Positions 41,842 to 50,315 of a stretch of DNA of 64,000 nt are shown piece by piece. Source of the DNA: JABIKK01 sp964622835 (lineage in GTDB: Archaea; Nanobdellota; Nanobdellia; SCGC-AAA011-G17; UBA489); contig CAZUSA010000001.1 in NCBI GenBank assembly GCA_964622835.1, forward strand, positions 124,001 through 188,000. The letters run 5' to 3'. The translations under genes were made by a program, and so were the position numbers. The stretch's first letter is position 1. Every line of letters begins with the position of its first letter. The notes under the pieces were generated by a model, which was given only the letters and a program-made list of their open reading frames with translations, was not told where the DNA came from and did not search any database.

Positions 41842-41871
41842 GGGGACATCCCCTTTTTCTTTCTTTTTTTT
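41841..41871 (+). terminator. Hairpin terminator after the short pilin-like gene
   Basis: AGGGG-ACAT-CCCCT (41841-41854) forms a 5-bp stem with a 4-nt loop, followed by a T-rich tract (TTTTTCTTTCTTTTTTTT). It starts at the stop codon. Confidence 0.75.
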
Positions 41872-41903
41872 AATTACAATATAGGGTAACCTATCTCAAT
41901 AAT

Positions 41904-41913
41904 GTTTTTATAA
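41904..41913 (+). promoter_or_regulatory. TATA box for the Memo-like gene
   Basis: GTTTTTATAACG ends about 21 nt before the ATG at 41935. Just upstream, ATAGG-GTAA-CCTAT (41881-41894) is a short inverted repeat of unknown meaning. Confidence 0.45.
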
Positions 41914-41934
41914 CGTCAATGCACACGTACGAGG

Positions 41935-42732
41935 ATGAATCGTAAACCTATTGCTTGTCCTGCATTTTACCCGAATACGTTTGAAAAATTAGATAGAGCT
42001 ATTCAAGATGCGTTCAAGTCTAAAACCGGTCCTGGCACGTTACAAGCGAAACGACGTAACAGCACAGTAGATTTATTCATCGCTCCTTGTGACACTATTG
42101 AAAAGACTGGTCCATGCACAGCGTGGGGATATATGGATATTGCTGAAGCGCCTTTTCCAGAAACCTATATGATTCTTGGAACAAATAACCAAAGCGATAC
42201 AAAGTTTTCTACGTATTTATTTGCTGATTGGGAAACACCGTTCGGTCCAGTCAAAGTAAATCAAGAAAAGGGTAAAGAATTGATGGAAGTCTTTCCTCAA
42301 ATACTTAATGAACATACGGCTCATGCAAAGGAGCATAGTGTTGAAGTTCAGTTACCGTGGTTACAATTTGCGTCACGTGATAAGTTAGATAGTTTAACAT
42401 TTATACCCTTAGTTATCAATACAACAAGTCTTAAAGAAATACAAAAAGCTGCAGAAGTATTAAGTCCTTTTTTAGCAGAACATAAAATCCCCTTAATTGT
42501 TTCTCAAAACATTGATGATACAGCAACATTGCAATATATTAAATCAGGAGATACAGGTGCGTTACATAATTACAAACAACGAAAACAAACAGATCTCAAG
42601 GAGATTGCTCCATTATTACTCGTCATGGAAATTGCTAAACTTCAAAAGAAGCATGCAACTATCATTAATGAGCAACCGTCAAGAATAAAAAGTAAAGAAA
42701 AGACTCATTATGCATGCGTAAAGTTTCAATAG
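41935..42732 (+). CDS. Memo-family (AmmeMemoRadiSam B-like) protein, divergent
   Basis: A 265-residue protein of the MEMO1-like family (related to extradiol dioxygenases). The N-terminal KPIACPAFYPNTFEKL matches the family R-x-P-A-v-A-G-x-F-Y-P start, and HAKEHSVEVQLPWLQF is the conserved E-H-S-x-E-x-Q-L-P block. The usual metal ligands appear replaced: where relatives have P-H-A-G-Y-x-Y-S-G this one has APCDTIEKTG, G-P-N-H is GTNN, and S-D-L-S-H is SQNIDD. It may therefore bind a ligand without the usual metal. Function unknown. Confidence 0.78.
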   Translation: MNRKPIACPAFYPNTFEKLDRAIQDAFKSKTGPGTLQAKRRNSTVDLFIAPCDTIEKTGPCTAWGYMDIAEAPFPETYMILGTNNQSDTKFSTYLFADWETPFGPVKVNQEKGKELMEVFPQILNEHTAHAKEHSVEVQLPWLQFASRDKLDSLTFIPLVINTTSLKEIQKAAEVLSPFLAEHKIPLIVSQNIDDTATLQYIKSGDTGALHNYKQRKQTDLKEIAPLLLVMEIAKLQKKHATIINEQPSRIKSKEKTHYACVKFQ

Positions 42733-43067
42733 TGAATAAAAAGAGAAAGTTCTCCTCAAAAGCTGAGGTATACACATCAATCTGGAAACAAGCACGTGGC
42801 TTAATGTTTCAAAAACCTCTCAAGAACAATGAAAGTCTTCTGTTTGCATTACGTCGTGAAGTGAGAGAACCCATATCTATGTTGTTTGTCTTCTTTCCTA
42901 TTGATGTTGTTTGGATAGACAAAGATGGAATCATTAAGCATATTGCAAGAAACGTCAAACCATTCACACTTATCGTTGATCCACCGGTCAAAGCAAAAGC
43001 AATTCTTGAGACAAAAGCACATGCTACAACGTCATTACGTGTAGGCGACACATTACTCAACAAATGA
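42714..43067 (+). CDS. DUF192 family protein
   Basis: A 117-residue protein. QARGLMFQKPLKNNESLLFAL and EPISMLFVFFPIDVVWIDKDGIIKHIARNVKPF follow the DUF192 pattern (R-G-L-M-x-R...M-x-x-x-x-x-P-L-D-V-x-F-I-D). DUF192 folds as a small beta-barrel, often exported, but no signal is seen here. It overlaps the Memo-like gene by 19 nt. A later GTG at 42732 is an alternative start. Confidence 0.87.
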   Translation: MRKVSIVNKKRKFSSKAEVYTSIWKQARGLMFQKPLKNNESLLFALRREVREPISMLFVFFPIDVVWIDKDGIIKHIARNVKPFTLIVDPPVKAKAILETKAHATTSLRVGDTLLNK

Positions 43068-43077
43068 TTTATAAACG
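43064..43077 (+). promoter_or_regulatory. TATA box for the ABC transporter operon
   Basis: ATGATTTATAAACG, overlapping the stop of the DUF192 gene, ends 21 nt before the ATG at 43098. A leaderless transcript is predicted. Confidence 0.5.
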
Positions 43078-43097
43078 TTCTACGGTACCAAAAGAAC

Positions 43098-44048
43098 ATG
43101 GGTGTGTTCGAATTAAAGGGTGTTACGAAGCGTTTCAAAAACAATCTTGTTCTTGATGATATTAATTTAGATATCCCTGAAGGTTCTGTTTTTGGTATTT
43201 TAGGTATTAATGGTTCTGGTAAGACAACGTTACTTCGTTTACTAGTGGGTTTTTACAAGGCTAATAGTGGCAAAGTCTTATTCGAAGAAAAACCATTACG
43301 TAAAGTGATGAAAAAATTAAAGGAAGAAGTGGGCTTTACAACACAAGATAGTTCTTTTTATCAGAAATTAACAGTTGAAGAAAACATCCATTATTTTGGG
43401 TCATTATATGGATTAGATAAAAAAACAATAAAAAACAATGCTGAGCGTATTCTCAAACTGGTTGAATTGGATCACGTAAGAAACATCTTAGCTGAAAATC
43501 TCTCTGGTGGTATGCAACGCCGTTTAGATATGGCGTGTTCCTTAGTACACGTTCCTCGTGTTGTTTTCTTGGACGAACCAACAGAAGATTTAGATCCACT
43601 TTTGAGAAAAGAAATATTACATTTGATTACGAAGATTCGTGATATTGGAACGACAGTTATCATCACATCACATCGTTTAGAAGATATCGAACAAGTGTGT
43701 GATCATGTTGCTATTATCCATAATAAAAAAATTATACGAAGTTGTACGATTGATGAATTAAAAACACGGTATAGTCCTGATGAGGAAATCCATTTGCAAA
43801 CAAATCCTGGAGATTATAAAACAATTATTAAGAATATTAGTTCGTATGATGACTATTACACGGATAATAATAGGTTAGTGATTAAAACAACGAAGGCAGA
43901 GCGTATTTTACATGAAATTTTGCATATTATTGAAAACACAGGAGAAAAACTTGTATACGTTGACGTGCAACGTCCGACGTTAGAAGAGGTTTTCCAATCA
44001 TTAACGAGAGATGTGGGTGCACAGAAGGGGTTTTTGCGTAGACAATGA
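43098..44048 (+). CDS. ABC transporter ATP-binding protein
   Basis: A 316-residue nucleotide-binding subunit of an ABC-2 type exporter. Walker A is GINGSGKTT (about residues 37-45), the Q-loop VGFTTQDSSFY, the signature LSGGMQRRLDMA, Walker B RVVFLDEPTEDLD and the switch His in TSHRLEDIEQ. The C-terminal 90 residues form the accessory domain seen in drug- and antibiotic-exporter ATPases. It overlaps the permease gene by 4 nt, so they form one two-gene system. Substrate unknown. Confidence 0.93.
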   Translation: MGVFELKGVTKRFKNNLVLDDINLDIPEGSVFGILGINGSGKTTLLRLLVGFYKANSGKVLFEEKPLRKVMKKLKEEVGFTTQDSSFYQKLTVEENIHYFGSLYGLDKKTIKNNAERILKLVELDHVRNILAENLSGGMQRRLDMACSLVHVPRVVFLDEPTEDLDPLLRKEILHLITKIRDIGTTVIITSHRLEDIEQVCDHVAIIHNKKIIRSCTIDELKTRYSPDEEIHLQTNPGDYKTIIKNISSYDDYYTDNNRLVIKTTKAERILHEILHIIENTGEKLVYVDVQRPTLEEVFQSLTRDVGAQKGFLRRQ

Positions 44049-45547
44049 AACGATTAGCAACATTAATTAAGAAGAATTTCAGACTCATTTTACGATCGAA
44101 GAGTTCTGCTGCCATGGTTATTATTGGACCGCTATTACTTATTATTTTGTTAGGTGCAGCATTTAACACAGCAAGCATTTATGGTATTCGTGTAGGAACA
44201 TACTCTGAAAACTACAGTCCCTTATCTGAAGCGGTTATTTATGAGTTGAATCAAGAAAGTTTTGCTACACAAAAAGTAGACAGTGAAAAATCGTGTATTG
44301 ATGGTGTACGTAATAGTATCTTCCATGTATGTGCTGTATTCCCAGATAACTTGAAAGTAGCCCAGGGTGGTGAGATACAATTCTATGTTGATAATACAAA
44401 GACGAATATTATTTATTTAATTACAGAAACGATTGCTGCGGAAATTGGGAAAAAATCTGAAGATTTGTCCTTACAATTAACGAAAGGTGTGGTTGATACA
44501 TTAGGTGATATTAAGGAAGAGATTGAAGATCGTGAGAGTTTGTTAAATGAAATAAAGACAAAAGGTCAAGAAAACCAAGTTATTCTGAGTAGTCTCAGTA
44601 CAAATGTTAATGAGATGAATTTAGATTATCAAAAGAGTGACATTCCTTTAGGCACATTACAAGCACAAGTAAGTGGAGATGCAGCAAATACGTTCAAGGC
44701 TGTTGAAAATAAGATTGATCTTATTATGGCTGATGTTGATAAAGCAGCATCAAAGCAAGCGAGTATTCTCAAACAAGTGGCAACGTTAAATCAAAACGCT
44801 GAAACGAGTGAGTTTGCAACCATCCAAGTAGAGAAGACGTTTACCAATATTAAGAAAGATATTTCTTCTGTTAAAGAAACGGGTACGGGTAAGATTGTTA
44901 ATCCTATTAGTTCTTCTATTAATCCTATTACGGCTAAAAAGACGCATTTAAACTTTATTTTTCCAACGTTATTGATTATGATTATGATGTTTGTTTCTTT
45001 ATTATTAACGTCAACGTTAGAAATTCGTGAGCGCACGTCAAAGGTGTATTTTAAGAATTTTATTACGCCAACCTCTGGTTTCTTATTTACTATAAGTAAT
45101 TATATAACCAATCTATTAATTGTTGGTTTGCAAGCTGTTGTGTTACTAGGAGCGGCTGCATATTTATTTTATGCTAATATTGCTTCAACATTACATATTT
45201 TACTGCCTGTGTTATTATTGATTACCTCTATTTTCTTGTTCATGGGTATTTGTTTGGGAAGTATTTTCAAGAATGAAGAGACAAATACTATTACTGCATT
45301 ATCGTTAGGGTTTATTATGGTCTTTTTCTCTTCAGCTATTCTTCCTATCGAAACATTACCTGCAATCATAAAAAACATTGCTATGTTTAATCCGTTTTAC
45401 ATTGGTGAAACGATATTAAATAAAATTATTTTATTTCAAGCTCCATTAAAAAACGTAATGAAAGAAATATTCTTGCTTTCCGGGTACTTTATTGGTGTAG
45501 TAATCATAACAGGTATAGTTAAAAAGGCCATGGGAAAGAAAGATTAA
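44045..45547 (+). CDS. ABC-2 type transporter permease
   Basis: A 500-residue membrane subunit. One N-terminal helix (SSAAMVIIGPLLLIILLGAAF) is followed by a roughly 270-residue extracytoplasmic domain with a coiled-coil-like part, then five or six helices in the last 200 residues (e.g. LNFIFPTLLIMIMMFVSLLLTSTLEIRERTSK). This is the YhgE/ABC2_membrane_3 arrangement. It pairs with the ATPase just upstream. The large external domain could contact lipids or an exported polymer (inference). It ends 1 nt before the RNase J gene. Confidence 0.9.
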   Translation: MKRLATLIKKNFRLILRSKSSAAMVIIGPLLLIILLGAAFNTASIYGIRVGTYSENYSPLSEAVIYELNQESFATQKVDSEKSCIDGVRNSIFHVCAVFPDNLKVAQGGEIQFYVDNTKTNIIYLITETIAAEIGKKSEDLSLQLTKGVVDTLGDIKEEIEDRESLLNEIKTKGQENQVILSSLSTNVNEMNLDYQKSDIPLGTLQAQVSGDAANTFKAVENKIDLIMADVDKAASKQASILKQVATLNQNAETSEFATIQVEKTFTNIKKDISSVKETGTGKIVNPISSSINPITAKKTHLNFIFPTLLIMIMMFVSLLLTSTLEIRERTSKVYFKNFITPTSGFLFTISNYITNLLIVGLQAVVLLGAAAYLFYANIASTLHILLPVLLLITSIFLFMGICLGSIFKNEETNTITALSLGFIMVFFSSAILPIETLPAIIKNIAMFNPFYIGETILNKIILFQAPLKNVMKEIFLLSGYFIGVVIITGIVKKAMGKKD

Positions 45548-45548
45548 C

Positions 45549-46892
45549 GTGAAACATACACAGATTTGTACAACAGGCGGCTATAATGAGGTTGGCCGTA
45601 ATATGACCTCAATTAATATTGGTGGTGAAACAGTTATTTGTGATATTGGTATAAATGTTCAAAAATTAGTTGAGTACCAACAGAAATCAACAAATCAGCC
45701 TGTATATACACGAGCAATCATGGATAAGATTGAGGCTATACCTAATTTAAACAAGTTACAGTCATGGTTACCAACAGTTAAGGGTATTGCTATTTCTCAT
45801 TGTCATTTGGATCATATTGGTGGTATCAAGTATCTTGCTCCTGAAATTAAGGCTCCTGTTATTGCTTCTCCCTATACGATGGAAGTGATTCGTGGTGATA
45901 TGCGTTCTGATGATATTAGTATTCCTAATAAGATGAAGACGGTTAATCCTGATGGAACGATCCAATTATCTAAGAAGTTGAAGTTAGAGTACATTAGTAT
46001 TCCTCATTCTACGCCTGAATGTGCGTTGATGGCTATTCATTCGCCGAAGGGTGTGTACTTGTATGCTACTGATTGGAAGTTTGATAATACACCGGTGATT
46101 GGTAAAAAGCCTAATTATAAACGTCTTAAAGAGTTAGCAAATAAAGGTGTTAAGGCATTAGTTATTGATTCATTATATTCACAAAGCGAGGGTAAAACAC
46201 CTTCTGAAATGATTGCACGTGAGTTATTACGTGATGCTATGACCGGTGTTGATAACAGTAAGGCTGCTATTTTTACAACGTGTTTTGGTTCTCATATTGC
46301 ACGATTAAAGAGTATTATTGAGTTTAGTAAGAAAATTAATAGAAAGGTTGTTGTGTTAGGAAGAAGTTTTGGTAGATATGTTGGTGCTGCAGAAAATACA
46401 AAGATTACCAAGTTAACAAATCAAGCTGAATTTTATACATATCGTAATGAAATTAAAAGAAAAATTACTGAGATTGAAAAGAAAGGTCCACATAAGTATG
46501 TTGTTGTTTGTACTGGTGGCCAAGGTGAACCAAATTCTGTTCTTTCTCGTATTATGAATAGTGAGTATAAGTTTAAGTTTTATCCTGAAGATGAAATTAT
46601 TTTTTCTAATAAGTTAATTCCTGTCCAACCAAATATCCGTAATAGGGAATATATGGAGAAAAAATTGAAAGAGATGGGTGCACGTATTTTCACGGACATT
46701 CATGTTTCTGGCCACTGTTCTCGCGAGGATATTAGAGAAATGATTAATTTAACCAACCCTGAAAATATCATTCCTTGCCATGGTAATGAGAAATTAATGA
46801 AGCCAGGGTATGATCTTGCTGAGGATATGGGCTATAAAAAAGATCGTGATATTCACTTGATGAGTAATGGTGAAAAGATTATTATCGAGTAG
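45549..46892 (+). CDS. rnj: Archaeal RNase J (beta-CASP metallo-beta-lactamase nuclease)
   Basis: A 447-residue 5'-3' exoribonuclease-type protein. CTTGGYNEVGRNMTSI and SHCHLDHIGGIKYL supply the metal-binding HxHxDH; further ligands lie in ISIPHSTPECALM (His) and YATDWKFD (Asp). The beta-CASP motifs appear as KALVIDSLYS, VVVLGRSFGRYV and VSGHCSREDIRE. It matches the archaeal aRNase J length, lacking the C-terminal domain of bacterial RNase J. The start is GTG, 1 nt after the permease stop. Role is mRNA turnover. Confidence 0.93.
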   Translation: MKHTQICTTGGYNEVGRNMTSINIGGETVICDIGINVQKLVEYQQKSTNQPVYTRAIMDKIEAIPNLNKLQSWLPTVKGIAISHCHLDHIGGIKYLAPEIKAPVIASPYTMEVIRGDMRSDDISIPNKMKTVNPDGTIQLSKKLKLEYISIPHSTPECALMAIHSPKGVYLYATDWKFDNTPVIGKKPNYKRLKELANKGVKALVIDSLYSQSEGKTPSEMIARELLRDAMTGVDNSKAAIFTTCFGSHIARLKSIIEFSKKINRKVVVLGRSFGRYVGAAENTKITKLTNQAEFYTYRNEIKRKITEIEKKGPHKYVVVCTGGQGEPNSVLSRIMNSEYKFKFYPEDEIIFSNKLIPVQPNIRNREYMEKKLKEMGARIFTDIHVSGHCSREDIREMINLTNPENIIPCHGNEKLMKPGYDLAEDMGYKKDRDIHLMSNGEKIIIE

Positions 46893-46925
46893 TTCCTTCT
46901 TAAAGATACTTCTTCAATCAGATAA

Positions 46926-46939
46926 ATGTATATAAAATA
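46926..46939 (+). promoter_or_regulatory. TATA box for mre11-rad50
   Basis: ATGTATATAAAATA lies about 50-60 nt before the mre11 ATG, giving a leader of about 25-30 nt. Confidence 0.5.
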
Positions 46940-46987
46940 AGCCTGCCAAACCTCTTCACCAAGTGAAATATCTTGTAGGGTTTATTC

Positions 46988-48259
46988 ATGATAGAAGATC
47001 AAAAGTGTCGGTTTGCTCATTTAGCTGATTGCCATATAGGCGGATGGCGGGAAGAGAAATTAAAGGTTCTTTCCATTAAAGCTTTTGAAGAAACGGCTAA
47101 GAAGATCATTGCAGAAAAGGTTGATTTTGTTATTATTGCTGGTGATTTATTCAATACGTCCATCCCTTCTGTTGATGCATTAAAACAAGTTACTACGTCA
47201 CTACGTGAAATTAAAGAAGCAAATATTCCTGTGTATATTGTTCCAGGGAGTCATGATTTTTCTCCTTCTGGTAAAACAATGTTAGATGTGTTAGAAAATG
47301 CAGGGTTATGTAAAAATGTTCATAAGTTTGATGAAGAAAAGAAAGAATTACACATCACCTATCACACGTTACCTAACGGCGAACGTATTGCATTAACAGG
47401 TATGTGTGGTCTTGCTGGTGGTTTAGAAAAAATACAGTATGAAACAATTACAAATAGAAGAGAGATTGAAGCTATTACTGATTTCAAAATCTTTGTATTC
47501 CATACATTATTAACAGAATTAAAACCGTCAAAGGATTGGGAACATGTTCCGTCAGAGTCTATGATGTTGTTACCAGTTGGATTTAATTATTATCCCGGTG
47601 GCCATCCTCATTTTGTTTCACAAAAAACAACAGTCAACCATCCATTAGTTGCATATCCTGGTCCGTTATTTCCTAATAATTTTAAGGAATTAGAAGAGTT
47701 ACGTCAGGGTGGTTTTTACATTGCTACTGTAAAGAAAGATAACCAGATTACCTTAGATCATATTCCTGTTCAATTAAAAGAGATACTTCCGTTAACGATT
47801 GATGCGAATGATAAAACTGCTGGTACCGTCGAAGAAGAAGTTCGTGAATTGCTTACACGTGTTGATATAACTGATAAGATTGTAACACTAAGAATAGCAG
47901 GAACGTTAAGTAGTGGTAAACCAGCCGAAATAGGTCTTAAAGCACTGTTAGAAGAACACACAGAAGCATATCATATTCTCAAGAATACAGCAAAGCTCAA
48001 GGCAAAAGAGTTTTCAGAAATTAACAAGGCTTCAGGTAGTATTGATGAAGTTGAAGAAACAATTATTAAAGAGCATGTTGGTCAATTAGAGATTCCAGAT
48101 TTACAATTGAATGAAAATCAAGAGTTGTTAACAAATCAATTAATGACAACATTAAATAAAGAAAAGATTGAAGGTGAAAAGAACATTGATTTTGAAACAA
48201 GAATTATTCAAGATATGATTAAATTATTTAATGTGCAAGAGGTGTACAATGCGTATTAA
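46988..48259 (+). CDS. mre11: DNA double-strand break repair nuclease Mre11
   Basis: Mn2+-dependent nuclease of the Mre11-Rad50 complex. Phosphoesterase motifs are FAHLADCHIGG (I), VIIAGDLFNTS (II), YIVPGSHDFSPSG (III), FVFHTLL and the YPGGHPH block (IV/V). The family D-x-H is D-C-H here. The capping and Rad50-binding helices form the C-terminal half. Length 423 aa. The stop overlaps the rad50 start by 11 nt. Confidence 0.93.
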   Translation: MIEDQKCRFAHLADCHIGGWREEKLKVLSIKAFEETAKKIIAEKVDFVIIAGDLFNTSIPSVDALKQVTTSLREIKEANIPVYIVPGSHDFSPSGKTMLDVLENAGLCKNVHKFDEEKKELHITYHTLPNGERIALTGMCGLAGGLEKIQYETITNRREIEAITDFKIFVFHTLLTELKPSKDWEHVPSESMMLLPVGFNYYPGGHPHFVSQKTTVNHPLVAYPGPLFPNNFKELEELRQGGFYIATVKKDNQITLDHIPVQLKEILPLTIDANDKTAGTVEEEVRELLTRVDITDKIVTLRIAGTLSSGKPAEIGLKALLEEHTEAYHILKNTAKLKAKEFSEINKASGSIDEVEETIIKEHVGQLEIPDLQLNENQELLTNQLMTTLNKEKIEGEKNIDFETRIIQDMIKLFNVQEVYNAY

Positions 48260-50315
48260 GAACATTAAATTACATAATATTCGCTCATATAAAACAGAAG
48301 AAGTTTCTTTTGAAGAAGGTTCTACATTATTATCTGGTAATATTGGTTCAGGTAAATCAACTATCCTCTTAGCTTTAGATTTTGTTTTGTTTGGTATTAG
48401 TAGAGATTTACCTGGAAGTGCATTGTTACGTAAAGGAGAAACAGAAGGAAGTGTTGAATTGCATTGTGTTATCAATGATAATGAGATTATTATTAAACGG
48501 GGATTAAAACGTACACCTACATCTGTCGGTCAAGAGACTGGTTTTATTATTAAGAATGATGAAAAGAAAGAACTTACCGCTATGGAATTAAAGCAAGAAG
48601 TGTTAACGTTATTGAATTATCCTCAAGAATTATTAACGAAGTCTAAATCTATGGTATACCATTATACTGTCTACTCACCACAAGAGCGCATGAAGGATAT
48701 TCTCCTAAGCAAGCGTGAAGAGCGTTTAGAGATCTTACGGCGTGTGTTTGGGATTGACAAGTACAAACGTGTACAGAATAATACTGATATTTTTCTTACA
48801 GCATTAAAGCAAAAGTCTAAGGAAATTGCTGCGAGTATTGCTGATTTGGAACAAAAGAAAGAAGCATTAGCTGAAAATAAAGAAAAGGAACAAGAAACAA
48901 AAACATTTCTTACATCGCTTGAACCTAAAATACTCACGTTACAAAACAAGATTGCAGAAAAGAAGAAGTTTATTGACGAACAGGAAAAACAACAACAAGT
49001 ACACCAACAGAAGAAACATGAAAGAGAAAAATTACTCTTAGGTATTACCCATAAAAAAAGTGAGATTGTACGATTGCAAGAAGAAGAAACAAGAATAAAG
49101 AAAGAAATTGTTGATATAACACTATCTTTAGAAAAATTACCACTTGCTGATCCATCATTACAAGAAAGAATTACTATTTTAGATACTGAAATACAACAAG
49201 GCGAAAGTCAAGTAACAGCTATTGAAAGAAAAGTTATTGAGTTTACAACAGTAAAGAAAAGTAAAGAAACCGTATGTAATGATATTAATGCATTAGATGT
49301 TTGTCCAACGTGTAAACAAACGGTCGATGCAGATCATAAGAAACATATTACAAGTAATGAGTCTAAAGAGATTGAAAAGGTTGATCGTGAATTACAGGCA
49401 TTACAGCGTGATCAAGAGTATCAACGACAAACACTTCTTGGGAAGAAAGAGGAACGAAAAAAGAAACAAGAACAATTAAACGCACAACAAGTAGTTCAGA
49501 TAAAGGATCAAGAAAAAAAGCAAAAGGAACTACAGGTTCAAAGTATCATTAAACAGAAAGGAGAAGCTGAACAGAGCCTATTAGGCGATAATCAAAGGAT
49601 TAGCCAAGTAGAACAGGAATTACAACGTTTTCCTGAAAGTACAACTGAACTACAAGGATACAAGCAAGAACGCGATGTTATAACACAAGAATTAAAGGAA
49701 GTTGAATTACAACGTGCAGGTAAAGAAGCTGAATGTAAAGGGTTTGCTTCTATGATTCTCAGTTTAGAAGAAGAAATCACAAGAAAAAAGGTTGGGAAAG
49801 AAAACATTGCAAAATTATTACAGTTACGTGAGTGGTTAGAAAAACAATTCATGAGTATGATGGCCTTAATGGAAAAGAATTTATTGTTACGCGTTCATGG
49901 CGAGTTAGAGGAATTAATTAAGAAGTGGTTTGGTATGTTGGTTGATGAAGAAACAATGAAGATTAGATTAGATGATGAGTTCACACCAATCATTGAACAG
50001 AATGAACATGAGATTGAATATGCTCATCTTTCTGGTGGCGAAAAAACAGCGGCTGCATTGTCATATCGGCTTGCATTGAATCAAGTGATTAACACATTAA
50101 TGTCTGGTATTAACACCCGTAATATTTTAATGTTAGATGAACCAACAGACGGTTTTTCACAAGAACAGTTAGAACGTATGCGTAATATTTTAGAAGAGTT
50201 AAATACGAAACAAACGATTATTGTTTCTCATGATCCTAAGGTTGAAAGTTTTGTTGATCGTGTTGTTCGTTTAGAAAAAAAGGAACATCAGACGGTTGTT
50301 ACTAAAACAATTTAA
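48249..50315 (+). CDS. rad50: DNA repair ATPase Rad50 (short coiled coil)
   Basis: SMC-like ATPase partner of Mre11. MRIKNIKLHNIRSYKTEEVSFEEG and GNIGSGKST (Walker A) start the N-lobe. The zinc hook is CPTC (near residue 355), between two coiled-coil arms, and the C-lobe has LSGGEKTAAALSYRLALN and ILMLDEPTDGF. At 688 aa the arms are much shorter than in most archaeal Rad50 (850-900 aa). ATG 48249 is chosen because homologues start here, and it overlaps mre11 by 11 nt. Its stop overlaps the convergent LamG gene by 4 nt. Confidence 0.94.
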   Translation: MRIKNIKLHNIRSYKTEEVSFEEGSTLLSGNIGSGKSTILLALDFVLFGISRDLPGSALLRKGETEGSVELHCVINDNEIIIKRGLKRTPTSVGQETGFIIKNDEKKELTAMELKQEVLTLLNYPQELLTKSKSMVYHYTVYSPQERMKDILLSKREERLEILRRVFGIDKYKRVQNNTDIFLTALKQKSKEIAASIADLEQKKEALAENKEKEQETKTFLTSLEPKILTLQNKIAEKKKFIDEQEKQQQVHQQKKHEREKLLLGITHKKSEIVRLQEEETRIKKEIVDITLSLEKLPLADPSLQERITILDTEIQQGESQVTAIERKVIEFTTVKKSKETVCNDINALDVCPTCKQTVDADHKKHITSNESKEIEKVDRELQALQRDQEYQRQTLLGKKEERKKKQEQLNAQQVVQIKDQEKKQKELQVQSIIKQKGEAEQSLLGDNQRISQVEQELQRFPESTTELQGYKQERDVITQELKEVELQRAGKEAECKGFASMILSLEEEITRKKVGKENIAKLLQLREWLEKQFMSMMALMEKNLLLRVHGELEELIKKWFGMLVDEETMKIRLDDEFTPIIEQNEHEIEYAHLSGGEKTAAALSYRLALNQVINTLMSGINTRNILMLDEPTDGFSQEQLERMRNILEELNTKQTIIVSHDPKVESFVDRVVRLEKKEHQTVVTKTI

